A stretch of 64,000 nucleotides of DNA from Rhodococcus sp. Leaf278 (GCF_001426085.1 NZ_LMRR01000006.1:62001-126000); one strand, 5' to 3'; counted from the first letter of the stretch, positions 46,347 to 55,752 are shown. Made by a program: numbers and translations. Notes: generated by a model from the sequence alone, not told the origin.

Positions 46347-46369
46347 AGACCGTTCTTCGGATCGAACGA

Positions 46370-46386
46370 TGCCCTGCCGGTACACC
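46370..46386. promoter_or_regulatory. Putative MmyB-type operator, autoregulatory copy
   Basis: tgccctgccggtacacc on the plus strand, identical over 17 bp to 44236-44252 and 14/17 to the reverse complement of 48799-48815. It overlaps a CCTGCCG/CGGCAGG inverted repeat. Confidence 0.6.
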
Positions 46387-46413
46387 CTTCGGCAGGACCC
46401 GTCGGTCGCGGGT

Positions 46414-47640
46414 TCAACACGACACCGCGTCGTCGGTGGCCCTCGTGAGCTTCGCTGACTCCTGCCCGCGTCGGCGGGCCCTATCGACGAGAACGAGCGC
46501 CGCCAACGGAATCAGAAGCGCGACAGCGAACAATGCGCCTACGAGTGGAATGGCGGCGGGGCCGGACGTGCCGATCGCGCGCGCGGTGACCCAGCTGCCT
46601 ACAGCAGTTCCCAGGTTGAACATGGAGGTGGACAGCGAGGTCGCCAAGGTCGGTGCTCCCTGAGCGAATCGTACGGCCAGCGACATCAGGACCGGATTCG
46701 TTCCCAGACCGGCCATCCCGGCGAGGGCGAGCAACACGATCGAGGGCACGGCATAGTGCGAGAACACATTCAGCAGGCCGAGTGCGACAACCACCACGAT
46801 GCCGCCGGTCAGCGCAGTGCCGTATGGCGCAAGATCAGCGAATCGGCCACTGTTCAGAGTGCCGGTCACCGCCCCGACCCCGAAGACGGCAAGGCCTAGG
46901 GGGAGTAGATCGGCAGAGAGGCCGCCGCGGTCGGTGAGTAGAGGAGAGATGAAGGAATACGTGGACATCACCGCGCCGGAGATCAGCACGCATGCGGCCA
47001 TCACCAACCAGAATCGTCCTGTGGCCAGCGCAGCAAGCTGCGAGCGGACTGGAACTACCGCGGTGTCTGCGCGGCCGCCCGGGACGAACCGAGCAATGAC
47101 GAACGCAGCCAGAATCGCTGCAACCGCGAGGATCCAGAACGGGCCACGCCACCCGACCAGTTGACCGGCGACCGATCCGAGCGGCACGCCGACCACCGTC
47201 GCCAGAATACCGCCACTGAGTACCAGACCGATGGCTCGTGCGCTCGATTCCCGTTCTACTGCAGCTGAGGCGACCGACGCCGCGATCGACCAGAACGCCC
47301 CTGTCGCAAGGGCTGTCACGAAACGAGTCACGAGAATGACCGACAGCTCATCGGTCAGTGCCACGATGATGTGACCGGCGGCGAACACACCGAGTGCGAG
47401 TACGAGGGTGGTCCGCTGAGAGATTTTGAGCACGGCGATCGCGACCAGGGGTGTGGCGATCATTCCCATGGCGAAAGCGGTGACGAGGAGGCCTGCTGCC
47501 GATATGCCGATTGCCAGATCGGCGGAAAGATCGGGGAGGAGACCGGCCACGACGAACTCGGACGTTCCCATGAGAAATGTACCCATTGCGAGGACGGTGA
47601 CCAGAAAGGGTAGTGGCTTTCGCTCTTCGGTGGAGGACAC
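46414..47640 (-). CDS. MFS transporter, DHA1/AraJ-Cmx-like exporter
   Basis: 408 residues, 12 predicted helices. It opens LVTVLAMGTFLMGTSEFVVA, the characteristic first helix of sugar-efflux/chloramphenicol-type exporters, and has LATVVGVPLGSVAGQLVGWR in helix 5 (antiporter motif C region). I start at GTG 47640, immediately before the first helix; the longer upstream frame overlaps the alcohol dehydrogenase gene antisense-style and is discarded. It lies 64 bp after the alcohol dehydrogenase and may be co-transcribed with it. It probably exports small toxic molecules. Confidence 0.9.
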   Translation of the reverse strand: MSSTEERKPLPFLVTVLAMGTFLMGTSEFVVAGLLPDLSADLAIGISAAGLLVTAFAMGMIATPLVAIAVLKISQRTTLVLALGVFAAGHIIVALTDELSVILVTRFVTALATGAFWSIAASVASAAVERESSARAIGLVLSGGILATVVGVPLGSVAGQLVGWRGPFWILAVAAILAAFVIARFVPGGRADTAVVPVRSQLAALATGRFWLVMAACVLISGAVMSTYSFISPLLTDRGGLSADLLPLGLAVFGVGAVTGTLNSGRFADLAPYGTALTGGIVVVVALGLLNVFSHYAVPSIVLLALAGMAGLGTNPVLMSLAVRFAQGAPTLATSLSTSMFNLGTAVGSWVTARAIGTSGPAAIPLVGALFAVALLIPLAALVLVDRARRRGQESAKLTRATDDAVSC

Positions 47641-47704
47641 GGCGTTTTCTCTCGGATCGATAATGGACTTTCCTTCTGCGGCTACTGATCGCGTTCCGAG
47701 GCCG

Positions 47705-48751
47705 TCAGGCCAGGGTCGAGGTATCGATGACGAATCGGTAGCGGACGTCGGATGCCAGGACCCGCTCCCAGGCGTCGTTGATCTTGTCGGCGGAAATGAC
47801 CTCGATCTCGGCTCCGAGGTGGTGCTCGGCGCAGAAGTCGAGCATTTCCTGAGTTTCGGCGATCGATCCGATGGCCGATCCTGCAAAGGTCCTGCGGTGG
47901 GGGATGAGCGAGAAGACCTGCAACGGAAGCGGTTCCGCGGGGGCACCGACGTTGACCATGGCGCCGTCGACGGCGAGCAGTGACAGGTGTGCGTTCAGGT
48001 CGATCGAGGCGCTGACGGTATTGATGATCAGATCGAATGTGGACGCGAGTGTCTCGAACGTGTCCGGGTCGCTGGTTGCGTAGTAGTGGTCGGCCCCCAG
48101 TCGGAGTCCGTCCTCCTGCTTCTTCAGCGACTGCGACAGAACCGTCACCTCGGCACCCATGGCGTGGGCGATCTTGACGGCCATGTGGCCGAGTCCGCCC
48201 ATGCCGACGACGGCGACCTTCTTGCCGGGTCCGGCACCCCAGTGGCGGAGGGGTGAGTAGGTGGTGATGCCGGCGCACAGCAGGGGTGCGGCGGCGTCGA
48301 GTTCGATGCCCTCGGGGATCTTCACCACGAAGTGTTCGGTGACGACGACCTGCTGGGAGTAGCCGCCCTGGGTGGTAGTGCCGTCGCGGTCGGTGCCGCC
48401 GTAGGTCTGGACATTGCCGACGAGGCAATACTGCTCGAGGCCCTTGACGCACTGGGCGCACTCGCCGCAGGAGTCGACCATGCAGCCGACTCCGACGCGA
48501 TCGCAGACCGCGTGCGTGGTGACCTGGGAGCCGACCTCGGCAACGGTGCCGGCGATTTCGTGTCCGACGACCTGCGGGTAGCTGATCGGTCCCCATTCGC
48601 CGCGTGCGGTGTGGATGTCGGAGTGGCAGATGCCGGCGAATTCGATGTCGATGCGAACGTCGTGCGGCCCGAGGTCGCGGCGTTCGATGGTGGCGGGGGA
48701 CAGGGGCTGGTCGGCTGCGGTGGCGGCGTAGGCCTTCACGGAAGTTGTCAT
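47705..48751 (-). CDS. Zinc-dependent alcohol dehydrogenase, NADP-preferring YahK/CAD-like
   Basis: 348 residues. The catalytic zinc ligands are in [15 protein letters not shown] and [10 protein letters not shown]. The structural zinc site is [15 protein letters not shown]. The nucleotide motif [20 protein letters not shown] is the GxGGxG form of the cinnamyl-alcohol-dehydrogenase-like group, which reduces a wide range of aldehydes. ATG 48751 is chosen. A likely regulatory hairpin with an MmyB-type half site lies 45-70 bp upstream. Confidence 0.94.
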   Translation of the reverse strand: MTTSVKAYAATAADQPLSPATIERRDLGPHDVRIDIEFAGICHSDIHTARGEWGPISYPQVVGHEIAGTVAEVGSQVTTHAVCDRVGVGCMVDSCGECAQCVKGLEQYCLVGNVQTYGGTDRDGTTTQGGYSQQVVVTEHFVVKIPEGIELDAAAPLLCAGITTYSPLRHWGAGPGKKVAVVGMGGLGHMAVKIAHAMGAEVTVLSQSLKKQEDGLRLGADHYYATSDPDTFETLASTFDLIINTVSASIDLNAHLSLLAVDGAMVNVGAPAEPLPLQVFSLIPHRRTFAGSAIGSIAETQEMLDFCAEHHLGAEIEVISADKINDAWERVLASDVRYRFVIDTSTLA

Positions 48752-48795
48752 CTCTCGATAGAACATGAGCCGATGAGATCGAGACAGTCTCTGTC

Positions 48796-48822
48796 GAGGG
48801 GTGTACCGGGAGAACACCCCTC
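48796..48822. promoter_or_regulatory. Inverted repeat with a probable third MmyB-type operator, upstream of the alcohol dehydrogenase
   Basis: GAGGGGTGT (48796-48804) and ACACCCCTC (48814-48822) are perfect arms. The stretch ggtgtaccgggagaaca (48799-48815) matches the reverse complement of the 17-bp motif near the xre gene at 14 of 17 positions. A short GAGACAGTCTC palindrome sits at 48781-48791. Confidence 0.5.
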
Positions 48823-48924
48823 GTCGGTTTTGCCGGGGATCACCGACCAGATGGCAGCATCTGGCTGAATCACCTCGGTTGCGACGCCCGTTCCCGTTGT
48901 GGGGTAGCGGTCAAACGGACCAGC

Positions 48925-49500
48925 TCAGTGGCGCAGGTCTTTTCGCATGATCACCCGAGGGAAGCCACCCGACACCGACGTTGTTTCCACAGCGAACTCG
49001 AAGCCCGCCGACTCGAACAACCCGCGGGTGCCTACGTATGCCATCGTCAGGTCGACCTTCGCACCCCTGTTGTCCACCGGATACCCCTCGACCGCCGGGG
49101 CGTCATGGTCGACCGCGAACCGAACTGCACCGTCCAACAACGCATGTGCGATCCCGCGCTTTCGGTGGCCGGCCTTGACTCGGAAGCACCAGACCGTCCA
49201 GGCGGGCAGATCGTCGACATGCGGAATCTTGTTCGACCGTGCGAACGGCAACTCCGAGCGTGGTGCAACTGCCGCCCAACCGACTGCCTCGTCGCCGTCG
49301 TAGGCCAGTACCCCCGGCGCGATACTGCGACGGGTCAGCTTCTCCACGTACTCACCGCGTTCGGGGCCGACGAGTGCCCTGTTGGTCGCGGAATCGATAC
49401 GGTGGCTCAGGCACCAGCAGACCGAGGACGTCGGGTTCTTGGGACCGAGAATCGAACTCAGATCCGCGAACGACGTAGCAGGTCGTACCGAGAATTTCAC
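48925..49500 (-). CDS. GNAT-family N-acetyltransferase
   Basis: 191 residues. The acetyl-CoA-binding motif is seen as WCFRVKAGHRKRGIAHALLDGAV (the Q/RxxGxG/A pattern is RKRGIA). The N-terminal part, with GPKNPTSSVCWCLSHR, matches actinobacterial GNAT proteins of unknown substrate. GTG 49500 is leaderless (TACGAT, 6 nt, GTG). The open N-terminal extension is antisense to the deaminase gene and is discarded. It is divergent from deaminase copy 2. Confidence 0.86.
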   Translation of the reverse strand: MKFSVRPATSFADLSSILGPKNPTSSVCWCLSHRIDSATNRALVGPERGEYVEKLTRRSIAPGVLAYDGDEAVGWAAVAPRSELPFARSNKIPHVDDLPAWTVWCFRVKAGHRKRGIAHALLDGAVRFAVDHDAPAVEGYPVDNRGAKVDLTMAYVGTRGLFESAGFEFAVETTSVSGGFPRVIMRKDLRH

Positions 49501-49506
49501 CTGATG

Positions 49507-49512
49507 ATCGTA
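49507..49512 (-). promoter_or_regulatory. -10 box (TACGAT) of a leaderless promoter for the acetyltransferase
   Basis: TACGAT on the minus strand with 6 nt to GTG 49500, the spacing seen at the other leaderless starts here. Confidence 0.5.
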
Positions 49513-49593
49513 CCGAGGATCGGTCGTCGTCGACCTGCAGAACGCACGCGGTGTCGGGACCGGTGGGTCGGCAGGCGGCGAAAGCCCAGGCGG

Positions 49594-49599
49594 TACGGT
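49594..49599 (+). promoter_or_regulatory. -10 box (TACGGT) of a leaderless promoter for the leader ORF and deaminase 2
   Basis: TACGGT, 6 nt, then GTG 49606. The hexamer and spacing are identical to those of deaminase 1 at 5974-5979. Confidence 0.6.
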
Positions 49600-49605
49600 C
49601 GAGAC

Positions 49606-49647
49606 GTGAACATTTCGATCGTCGACGCACCCGGTGGTGCGATGTGA
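49606..49647 (+). CDS. 13-residue leader peptide upstream of deaminase 2
   Basis: VNISIVDAPGGAM and a stop; the stop TGA overlaps the GTG of the deaminase (GTGA, 49644-49647). Length, overlap and several residues (S-x-V-D-A-x-x-G-A) match the leader before deaminase 1. Confidence 0.5.
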   Translation: MNISIVDAPGGAM

Positions 49648-50132
49648 GTATTTCTTCGAGCGACCGCGCATTCCTGGCCCGTGCTGTGGACTTGGCGGCG
49701 GACGCAGTGCAGACGGGCAACGATCCGTTCGGATCGATACTCGTCTCGGAGGGCGGGGAAGTGTTGGCCGAGGACAGAAATCGGGTCGGCGACCGGAACG
49801 ATCCCACCCAGCACCCCGAGATCGCTCTGTCTCGTTGGGCTGCCACCAATCTGAGCCCAGTGCAGCGTCGGGCATCGACGGTCTACACCTCCGGTGAGCA
49901 CTGCGTGATGTGCGCTGCGAGCCACGGAATAGTCGGGCTCGGCCGCATCGTGTACGCCACGTCTACCGCTCAATTGCTCACGTGGCTCGAAGAATTGGGT
50001 GCTGCACCACTCGCCATCACACCGTTGCCCATCGAACAGATCGTGCCGGGGATCGTGGTCGACGGGCCGGTCGCCGAGTTCGGCGATACCGTCCGTGAAC
50101 TACACCGGCGCAGTCACGCTGCTGCGCAGTAG
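49644..50132 (+). CDS. Nucleoside/cytosine-type deaminase, copy 2
   Basis: 162 residues with the same zinc motifs as copy 1 (QHPEIALSRWA, EHCVMCAAS) and about 86% identity by hand alignment, with differences concentrated near the ends and in a loop after WAATNL. Both copies keep all catalytic residues. Start GTG 49644 overlaps the 13-codon leader ORF. The neighbours differ from copy 1 (acetyltransferase rather than hydrolase), so the duplication involved the deaminase with its leader and promoter, not a larger block. A membrane esterase gene follows 28 bp downstream. Confidence 0.88.
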   Translation: MSISSSDRAFLARAVDLAADAVQTGNDPFGSILVSEGGEVLAEDRNRVGDRNDPTQHPEIALSRWAATNLSPVQRRASTVYTSGEHCVMCAASHGIVGLGRIVYATSTAQLLTWLEELGAAPLAITPLPIEQIVPGIVVDGPVAEFGDTVRELHRRSHAAAQ

Positions 50133-50160
50133 CGCACTCGAATAACAAAGGGGGAAGCGC

Positions 50161-51555
50161 GTGCAGGACGGCATCGAAATCGACAGTAGACAGCGTACGA
50201 GTGCGATGACAACTGCGCTCGCGGTGACCGGAGGCGTCAGCGTCGTACTCGCATGGCTCGAGTTCGTCCTCATTCGTCAGCAGTTCGCGGTGGGATTGTG
50301 GGTCATCGCCGTGGCAGCGGTGTCGATGCGGCTCGTCTCGATCGATGCCGGGAAGCGCGCAGCGTTGGGAATTTCGCTCGGCGCTGTCGCCGTCGTCACT
50401 CAGCTGGCATGGCTGGTGACCGGCGTTCACGCACTGTGGGTCCTGTGTTTGACCGCCGCGATCGCACTCGGATCCTTTGTGCTCGCGTCGGCTTGGGCGG
50501 GCCGTACGGTGCGCCCATCGCGTCGGGCTGGTACCCGAAGTGCGGCTGCCGTCGTATCGGCCGGTGTCGCTGCGGCGAGCGCGGTGGTGGTCTCCGCCCT
50601 GGTGATCACCACGGCGGCCAGTCCGGTGCCGCTGATCCGATCCCTGCATGCCTTGGGGCAGAGCAACTCGTTCGAGCCCGACGCGCAGACCGCGACGGCG
50701 GTGATAAACGGTGCAGGACGCACCAGCGACGTCGAATATGGCTCGGCGCTACCCAATTCGTTTCTCGACATCTACATCGCGGACAACGATGCATCGATCA
50801 GTCGGCCCACGTACATCACGGTGCACGGTGGCGGCTGGATCGTCGGAGACAAAGCAGACGGTGCTCCCAGTGCAGATTCGGGTGGCGCGTCCTGGGCGGG
50901 CCCCATGCTCGACGCCGGCTACAACGTGGTGTCGCTGAACTACGCATTGGCGCCGCAGTACCGCTTTCCCACGCAGACAATCCAACTGGGCCAGGCCATT
51001 CGGTTCCTCGACACGAACGCCGACCGGTACGGACTCGACATGAGTCGCGTCGTGCTCGCCGGAACCAGCGCGGGTGGCCACATCGTGGGCAACTACGCCA
51101 TCGTGCAGACCGACCCCGTTTACGCACGCGCACTGGGCGTCGAGCCGACCATGGACCGAAATGCCCTGAAGTCGGTGGTGTTCGAGAGCGCCGCCCTCGA
51201 TGTCGGCAGAGCGGGCGAACCGCAATCACCGAGCCCGTCGAACGGATTCTTCTTCGACATCTCGGCCCGGAGCTACCTGGACACCACCGACACGGCTCTG
51301 CTGGCGCAGGCGAACGTCATGGACAACGTCACAGCCGCCTTCCCACCCAGTTTCATCTCCGACGGCAACACCGGTACCTTCCCCGACCAGGCAGCCGAAT
51401 TGAGCGCCAAGCTGGACAGAGTAGGCGTCGCCAATCGCCTGAACTTGTACACCAAGAACGAGGCGAAACTGGACCACGGATTCATGGCAGTGAGTTCGAG
51501 GTGGACCGACGATTACAACCGTCTGAAGATCGAGTTCCTCCGCGCCTTCGTGTGA
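50161..51555 (+). CDS. Membrane-anchored alpha/beta hydrolase (esterase/lipase, HSL/BD-FAE type)
   Basis: 464 residues. About four hydrophobic helices in the first 165 residues are followed by a catalytic domain with TVHGGGWIVGDKADG (oxyanion hole HGGGW), VVLAGTSAGGHIVGN (nucleophile Ser) and KLDHGFMAVSS (catalytic His). The hydrolase domain is probably extracytoplasmic (inference from topology). GTG 50161 has GGGGGAAG about 3-9 nt upstream. Its substrate is unknown; lipid or acyl ester hydrolysis is plausible. Confidence 0.88.
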   Translation: MQDGIEIDSRQRTSAMTTALAVTGGVSVVLAWLEFVLIRQQFAVGLWVIAVAAVSMRLVSIDAGKRAALGISLGAVAVVTQLAWLVTGVHALWVLCLTAAIALGSFVLASAWAGRTVRPSRRAGTRSAAAVVSAGVAAASAVVVSALVITTAASPVPLIRSLHALGQSNSFEPDAQTATAVINGAGRTSDVEYGSALPNSFLDIYIADNDASISRPTYITVHGGGWIVGDKADGAPSADSGGASWAGPMLDAGYNVVSLNYALAPQYRFPTQTIQLGQAIRFLDTNADRYGLDMSRVVLAGTSAGGHIVGNYAIVQTDPVYARALGVEPTMDRNALKSVVFESAALDVGRAGEPQSPSPSNGFFFDISARSYLDTTDTALLAQANVMDNVTAAFPPSFISDGNTGTFPDQAAELSAKLDRVGVANRLNLYTKNEAKLDHGFMAVSSRWTDDYNRLKIEFLRAFV

Positions 51556-51591
51556 TTTCTCGGGATAGGTGTCGGCCCGATGCACCGAATT

Positions 51592-52335
51592 CTATCGGTA
51601 GCTCCGCACGAACATGCTGTCGTCCATCTTGTCGTCCACGGACAGGATCGTCACGTCGATATCGAAGCCCCCGGTGGGCTGGTCGGTGGTGGCACCGACG
51701 TAGACGCAGATCCCGGTCTGGACGTCGAGGCGCACGGTGGCCGGTGGCCCCGGAACCCAATGGTCTGCATCGAAGTCGTAGTGCCCACTCAACAACGGGC
51801 AGCATTCGCATCGAGCGTCGTACTGCTCGGTGGTGCGAACGATCGACTCCCACGCCGGCCGGCCGTGGTGCTCGACGACCGTCACCTCGGACATCTCCGT
51901 GCATATCGTGGTGGACGAACGATCGTGGGCCGAGCGGGTCAGTTCGAGAGGGTTGAGCATCGCGATCCACTGATAGTTCTCGTAGAACGGGTCGTCCCAG
52001 TCCACGAGCCACGAATCGGTCTCCGACGGTAGCTCCGACACCATCCCGTCGGCGTCGAATACCGGAGTTGTATCCGTTGCCCAACGGCCAGGTGGTCGAT
52101 GGCCGGAAGGGTTCGAGTAAACCACCATCGTTCCTGCGAACGGGCCTGCTGCGGAAACCAATTCGGTGACCTGGCCGTCGGCAGTCTCCACTCGTAGGGA
52201 GTCCGGGCGGCGAATCCAAGCGTGCACCGGGGAACTGTGACGAGCGGGCACGAACTCGAACTCGACAGTTCTCCAGCGCCAGGGCGACGACTGTGCCAGT
52301 CGACGAAACTGCTCGATGGACGGGGAGGCGATCAT
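51592..52335 (-). CDS. Conserved hypothetical protein, lipoprotein-like outer fold without signal
   Basis: 247 residues, acidic, with no signal peptide or membrane helix. A cysteine cluster CECC near residue 165 and several Trp-rich stretches (SSPWRWRTVEFEF, DSWLVDWDDPFYENYQW) are notable. I do not recognise a domain. A -10-like CATAGT lies 6 nt before ATG 52335, suggesting leaderless transcription. It is convergent with the membrane esterase. Confidence 0.75.
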   Translation of the reverse strand: MIASPSIEQFRRLAQSSPWRWRTVEFEFVPARHSSPVHAWIRRPDSLRVETADGQVTELVSAAGPFAGTMVVYSNPSGHRPPGRWATDTTPVFDADGMVSELPSETDSWLVDWDDPFYENYQWIAMLNPLELTRSAHDRSSTTICTEMSEVTVVEHHGRPAWESIVRTTEQYDARCECCPLLSGHYDFDADHWVPGPPATVRLDVQTGICVYVGATTDQPTGGFDIDVTILSVDDKMDDSMFVRSYR

Positions 52336-52373
52336 GCCCCGACTATGTCAGTCGGCAGCGACCGGGCGAAAGC

Positions 52374-52529
52374 TCATTTCTGTGGATCCGTGTCTTTCGG
52401 AGGGTGAGGCACATTCTCTTCGTCCACGTGCGCGCCTTCGACTGCATCGGTCTCGGGCGTATGTTCGCGCGGGCCGTCATTGCTTCCCTGGGACGGGACT
52501 GCTTCGCTTGCGTCGCTCGGCATCGTCAT
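52374..52529 (-). CDS. Small acidic protein of unknown function
   Basis: 51 residues, Pro/Glu/Asp-rich and hydrophilic (for example PKDTDPQK at the end), probably disordered. ATG 52529 has a good AGGAG 5 nt upstream, which is the main reason to call it. No family recognised. Confidence 0.55.
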   Translation of the reverse strand: MTMPSDASEAVPSQGSNDGPREHTPETDAVEGAHVDEENVPHPPKDTDPQK

Positions 52530-52631
52530 GGAGTCTCCTATGGGTCGAGGCGACTGGTCGCCATTTTCAGGACCGTACGGGAGTGCCCCGCCGGACACAG
52601 ACCTACACCTGGCAGTCGCTCCGACGTTGCA

Positions 52632-53282
52632 TCAATCGACGGGCCCGCGGAATGCACCGATGAAGCTCGCTGGATGCGTCGCACCGTCCTGACGCTGCAC
52701 GCCGACCGTTGCGGGGAAGGGAAGCGTCATCACCGTCGTGTCTCCCGGGGCGGTGGTCAGGAATGCGGTCGGGATCCATGCCCGCTCGTCGTTCTTGTTC
52801 ACCGTGCCGAGAGTCAGATCGGCAACTGCGGTCGCCCCAGGCTCCAGCGTGATCGTGGTCGACGGTGTGGCCTCGCCGCGAGCCAGGTTGTACTCCGGTC
52901 CGAGACCGTCGACGTCGGGCCCTTGCAGCGTTGCGCCGGGAAAGCCTGTGACGTTGCACGGTACGGATCCGGAGTTGGTGTAGCGCAACGAAACCGTGGT
53001 TTGAACATCGCTCGGTGTGATGTCTCCCAGGGTGGGAGTGATGTTCGCGGCGGTGCACGCCGCAACGGCGGCTCCTCCAGAACCGACCTCGTTGTCGGCA
53101 CCGCCGGCCGCGGTCCCGCCCGATGACGACGTGCCGGTGGGTTCAGCCTGAACAGGCTGTTGCGCAGCCGATGTCGACGGAGTGGGCGCGGTGTCCGACG
53201 GTGCCGTCTCCACGGTGGTGCATCCGGCCAAGGCGATCAGGCCGACTATCCCGAATGCCGACACCACTCCAGTTCGGTTCAT
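52632..53282 (-). CDS. DUF4232-type lipoprotein
   Basis: 216 residues. The signal peptide ends in the lipobox LAGC (about residue 21). A Thr/Ser/Ala/Gly-rich linker (about 25-72) leads to a beta-rich domain with CTAANITPTLGD, VSLRYTNSGSVPCNVTGFPG and FRG near the end, matching DUF4232. These are actinobacterial surface lipoproteins of unknown function. AGGAGG lies 5 nt before ATG 53282. It follows the secreted protein gene by 27 bp, so the two are likely an operon. Confidence 0.85.
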   Translation of the reverse strand: MNRTGVVSAFGIVGLIALAGCTTVETAPSDTAPTPSTSAAQQPVQAEPTGTSSSGGTAAGGADNEVGSGGAAVAACTAANITPTLGDITPSDVQTTVSLRYTNSGSVPCNVTGFPGATLQGPDVDGLGPEYNLARGEATPSTTITLEPGATAVADLTLGTVNKNDERAWIPTAFLTTAPGDTTVMTLPFPATVGVQRQDGATHPASFIGAFRGPVD

Positions 53283-53309
53283 CGCTGCCTCCTGCTCGTG
53301 AAGCGTTGC

Positions 53310-53744
53310 TCAGGGAATCTGGACCGTGCCCGTCGCTCTGTCGGTGGTGTGCGGACCGTTGGTGGTCAGCGTGTATTCGACGAGGCCGTGCCCCGAGAAG
53401 GTTTTCAGTCCGTAGTTCACCAGACCGCTGGTGACCGGGATGTCGTCCGAACCTGTTCTGCCGGTGGCCAGTTCCTTCCAGCTGAGTGTGGCGGTGAGGT
53501 CGCATGGGCCGATGCCGAGGTACTGAATGTCCGGTCCGACGATCACGTAGGAGTTGGATTCCGCGCCGGGGCGAATCGAGACGTCGATCTTGGCGGCACA
53601 GAACCCCGACTGGGGCAGGCTGTAGGTCTCGAGATTCAGCGGTGAGGAAAGTGGATCGGCCGATGCGGTACCGACCGCGACCGAGGTTGCCGCTGCTGCT
53701 GTCAGTGCGAGCAGGGTCGAGACTCGCCGAATGTTTCTGTGCAC
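53310..53744 (-). CDS. Secreted protein of unknown function
   Basis: 144 residues. A typical Sec signal, VHRNIRRVSTLLALTAAAA, runs to a probable cleavage after GTASA. The mature part is beta-rich, has two cysteines (GFCAAK, GPCDLT) that could pair, and ends in DRATGTVQIP. GTG 53744 has AAGGAG 8 nt upstream; the longer frame is discarded. I do not recognise the domain. Confidence 0.78.
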   Translation of the reverse strand: MHRNIRRVSTLLALTAAAATSVAVGTASADPLSSPLNLETYSLPQSGFCAAKIDVSIRPGAESNSYVIVGPDIQYLGIGPCDLTATLSWKELATGRTGSDDIPVTSGLVNYGLKTFSGHGLVEYTLTTNGPHTTDRATGTVQIP

Positions 53745-53902
53745 CTTGCATACTCCTTGCTGAGTTGTACCCCGGTAACCGAAGGCGTGATGGGTGTGCC
53801 GAATGCGCAAGCCCTTACTTCGTCTAACGATAACATCAAAACTGAATCGCGCAAGGTTTAACGATATGCCGGGCATCGCGCTTCAACACGACAGGGGAGG
53901 TG

Positions 53903-54463
53903 CTATCGATCCAGTTCGAGCAAGATGGCGGTGAACCTTCGCATGCGTCCGGCGACGTCGACGCTGGGATCGGACAGCCACTGCAGTTGTAACCCCTCGG
54001 CGAGTGCGGCGACGGCTTCGACGGCGTCGATGTCGGCATCAGGAGCGAGTCGGGTGATCACACTCACAACAGCGGCGCGGTGCTCGGCCATGAAGGTATG
54101 TGCTGGATGAGTGGGATCGGCTGCTGCAGCGGACATGTCGACGAAGAGCTTCGTGAGTCCTGGAGTGGTGGTCGTCTCCGCCAAATAGGCGTTCTGCCCC
54201 TCGGCTGTACTGAGATCGTGCATCACCGCTGCGTTTTCGTCGCGGCGGCGGAGGATTGCGACGAACAATTCGTCCTTCGAGCCGAAATGGTGGAGCACGC
54301 CCGCTTCGGTTACTCCGGCCGCCTCGGCGATGTCGCGTAGCCGTGGACCGAGTCGGTCGCTGGTCGCATAGACGTTCAACGCGGCTTCGAGGATCGCCGA
54401 TCGGCGCGCGGCTCCCTTGGGTGATCGTCGGCGAGAAGTGACTCGGTCGGAGTCCTCGGTCAC
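53903..54463 (-). CDS. TetR-family transcriptional regulator
   Basis: 186 residues. Helix-turn-helix region: [20 protein letters not shown] then [20 protein letters not shown]. The ligand domain has [19 protein letters not shown], common in a TetR subgroup with a C-terminal TetR_C domain. GTG 54463 overlaps the cinA stop (GTGA), so it is translated with cinA. Confidence 0.9.
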   Translation of the reverse strand: MTEDSDRVTSRRRSPKGAARRSAILEAALNVYATSDRLGPRLRDIAEAAGVTEAGVLHHFGSKDELFVAILRRRDENAAVMHDLSTAEGQNAYLAETTTTPGLTKLFVDMSAAAADPTHPAHTFMAEHRAAVVSVITRLAPDADIDAVEAVAALAEGLQLQWLSDPSVDVAGRMRRFTAILLELDR

Positions 54464-55746
54464 CGGTCGGGTTTCAACGCGTCGGCGAGCATGTGCATCG
54501 CTGCTGTGGTGGACAGGGCGCGCACGCTTGCCCGGTCGCCCGGGAGTAGGAGTGTGCGGGTGACGGTCGGTCGGTCGGCGGCGGCGATCGCAAAGCAGAC
54601 GGTGCCGACCGGCTTGAGTTCCGTCCCGCCGCCCGGTCCTGCGACTCCGCTGGTGGATATTGCGATGTCGACGCCCAGTCGATTCCGTGCGCCCTCGGCC
54701 ATCGATGCCGCCACCGGTTCGCTGACGGCTCCGTGTTGTTCGATGGTCTCGGCCGGGACGTCGAGTAGGCCCGTTTTCGCCTCGTTCGCGTAGGACACCA
54801 CTGCGCCGATGACGTAGGCCGACGAGCCTGCGCGGTCGGTGAGCCGGGCCGCGATCATGCCTCCGGTGCAGGACTCCGCGGTGGCGATTCTATGGCCGGT
54901 GAGTCTGTCGGCGACGATGTCGTCGATGGTGGATCCGTCGGTCGAAAAGACCTGTTCGCCATAATCTTCGACGATCAGCGCGACGAGTTCGGAGTATGCG
55001 GTTGCTGCCGACTCCCCGTAGCGGGTCACCATTTCGAGTTCTCCGAGGCTCAAGCATGTGGTGATCTCGAGGGCGTCGAACCCTTCGATGTCACGTTCTG
55101 CCGTCCGTAATGTCGCGGCGAGATCGGCTTCGGACAGTCTGTAGGCGCGAATGGTGTCCTGACGGATCTGTGCTCGTCGCGTCAAGACCTGGGCGACGGG
55201 CGCGGACGCGAGGGCCTCTTCCCACATCGCCTGTAGTTCGCGAGGAGGGCCGGGCAGGATCAGCACCGTGGGCAGCGTCCCGGAGTCGTTCGCTGCGATC
55301 GCCACGCCAGGCGCAGTTCCGGTCGGCGAGATGGAGTGCGCGCCTTCGGGAACCATCGCTTGCTTGCGAATTCCTGCCTTCAGCGGCTCGGAGTCGACGG
55401 CAGAGCTGAGCCGGCTGCGCCAACGCTCGACGATCTCGGAGATTCGCTTCTCGAGTTGGACATCGAGGTGCATCTGTCGGCCGTACAGCGCCGCGACGGT
55501 CGCCACCGTGAGGTCGTCGGCGGTCGGGCCGAGGCCGCCGGTGGTGACGATCAGATCGACGCGCTGATCCGCGAGAAATCGCAACTGTGCCGTCAGGTCA
55601 TCGGGCCGGTCGCCACAGATCGTGATGTGTGCGACGTCGACACCCAGCTCGAGTAGCTGCTGGGCGACCCACGGGCCGTTTCGGTCGGCGACCCGACCGG
55701 CCAGCACTTCGGTTCCCGTGACCACTACACCCGCTCGCACAGTCAT
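54460..55746 (-). CDS. cinA: CinA-like protein (competence/damage-inducible protein A)
   Basis: 428 residues. The N-terminal MoaB/MogA-like domain (about 1-170) shows [20 protein letters not shown] and [14 protein letters not shown]. The C-terminal CinA domain (about 265-425) shows [20 protein letters not shown] and [17 protein letters not shown], the nicotinamide-nucleotide amidase active-site region. In other bacteria it acts in NMN deamidation and pyridine-nucleotide recycling. ATG 55746 is leaderless (TAGGGT, 6 nt). Confidence 0.95.
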   Translation of the reverse strand: MTVRAGVVVTGTEVLAGRVADRNGPWVAQQLLELGVDVAHITICGDRPDDLTAQLRFLADQRVDLIVTTGGLGPTADDLTVATVAALYGRQMHLDVQLEKRISEIVERWRSRLSSAVDSEPLKAGIRKQAMVPEGAHSISPTGTAPGVAIAANDSGTLPTVLILPGPPRELQAMWEEALASAPVAQVLTRRAQIRQDTIRAYRLSEADLAATLRTAERDIEGFDALEITTCLSLGELEMVTRYGESAATAYSELVALIVEDYGEQVFSTDGSTIDDIVADRLTGHRIATAESCTGGMIAARLTDRAGSSAYVIGAVVSYANEAKTGLLDVPAETIEQHGAVSEPVAASMAEGARNRLGVDIAISTSGVAGPGGGTELKPVGTVCFAIAAADRPTVTRTLLLPGDRASVRALSTTAAMHMLADALKPDR

Positions 55747-55752
55747 TCCCCG

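Noticed and set aside
50253-51956. Plus-strand open frame (567 codons) overlapping the membrane esterase
   Set aside because: It is the wrong frame; Arg-rich translation, while the esterase frame has HGGGW and GTSAGG motifs.
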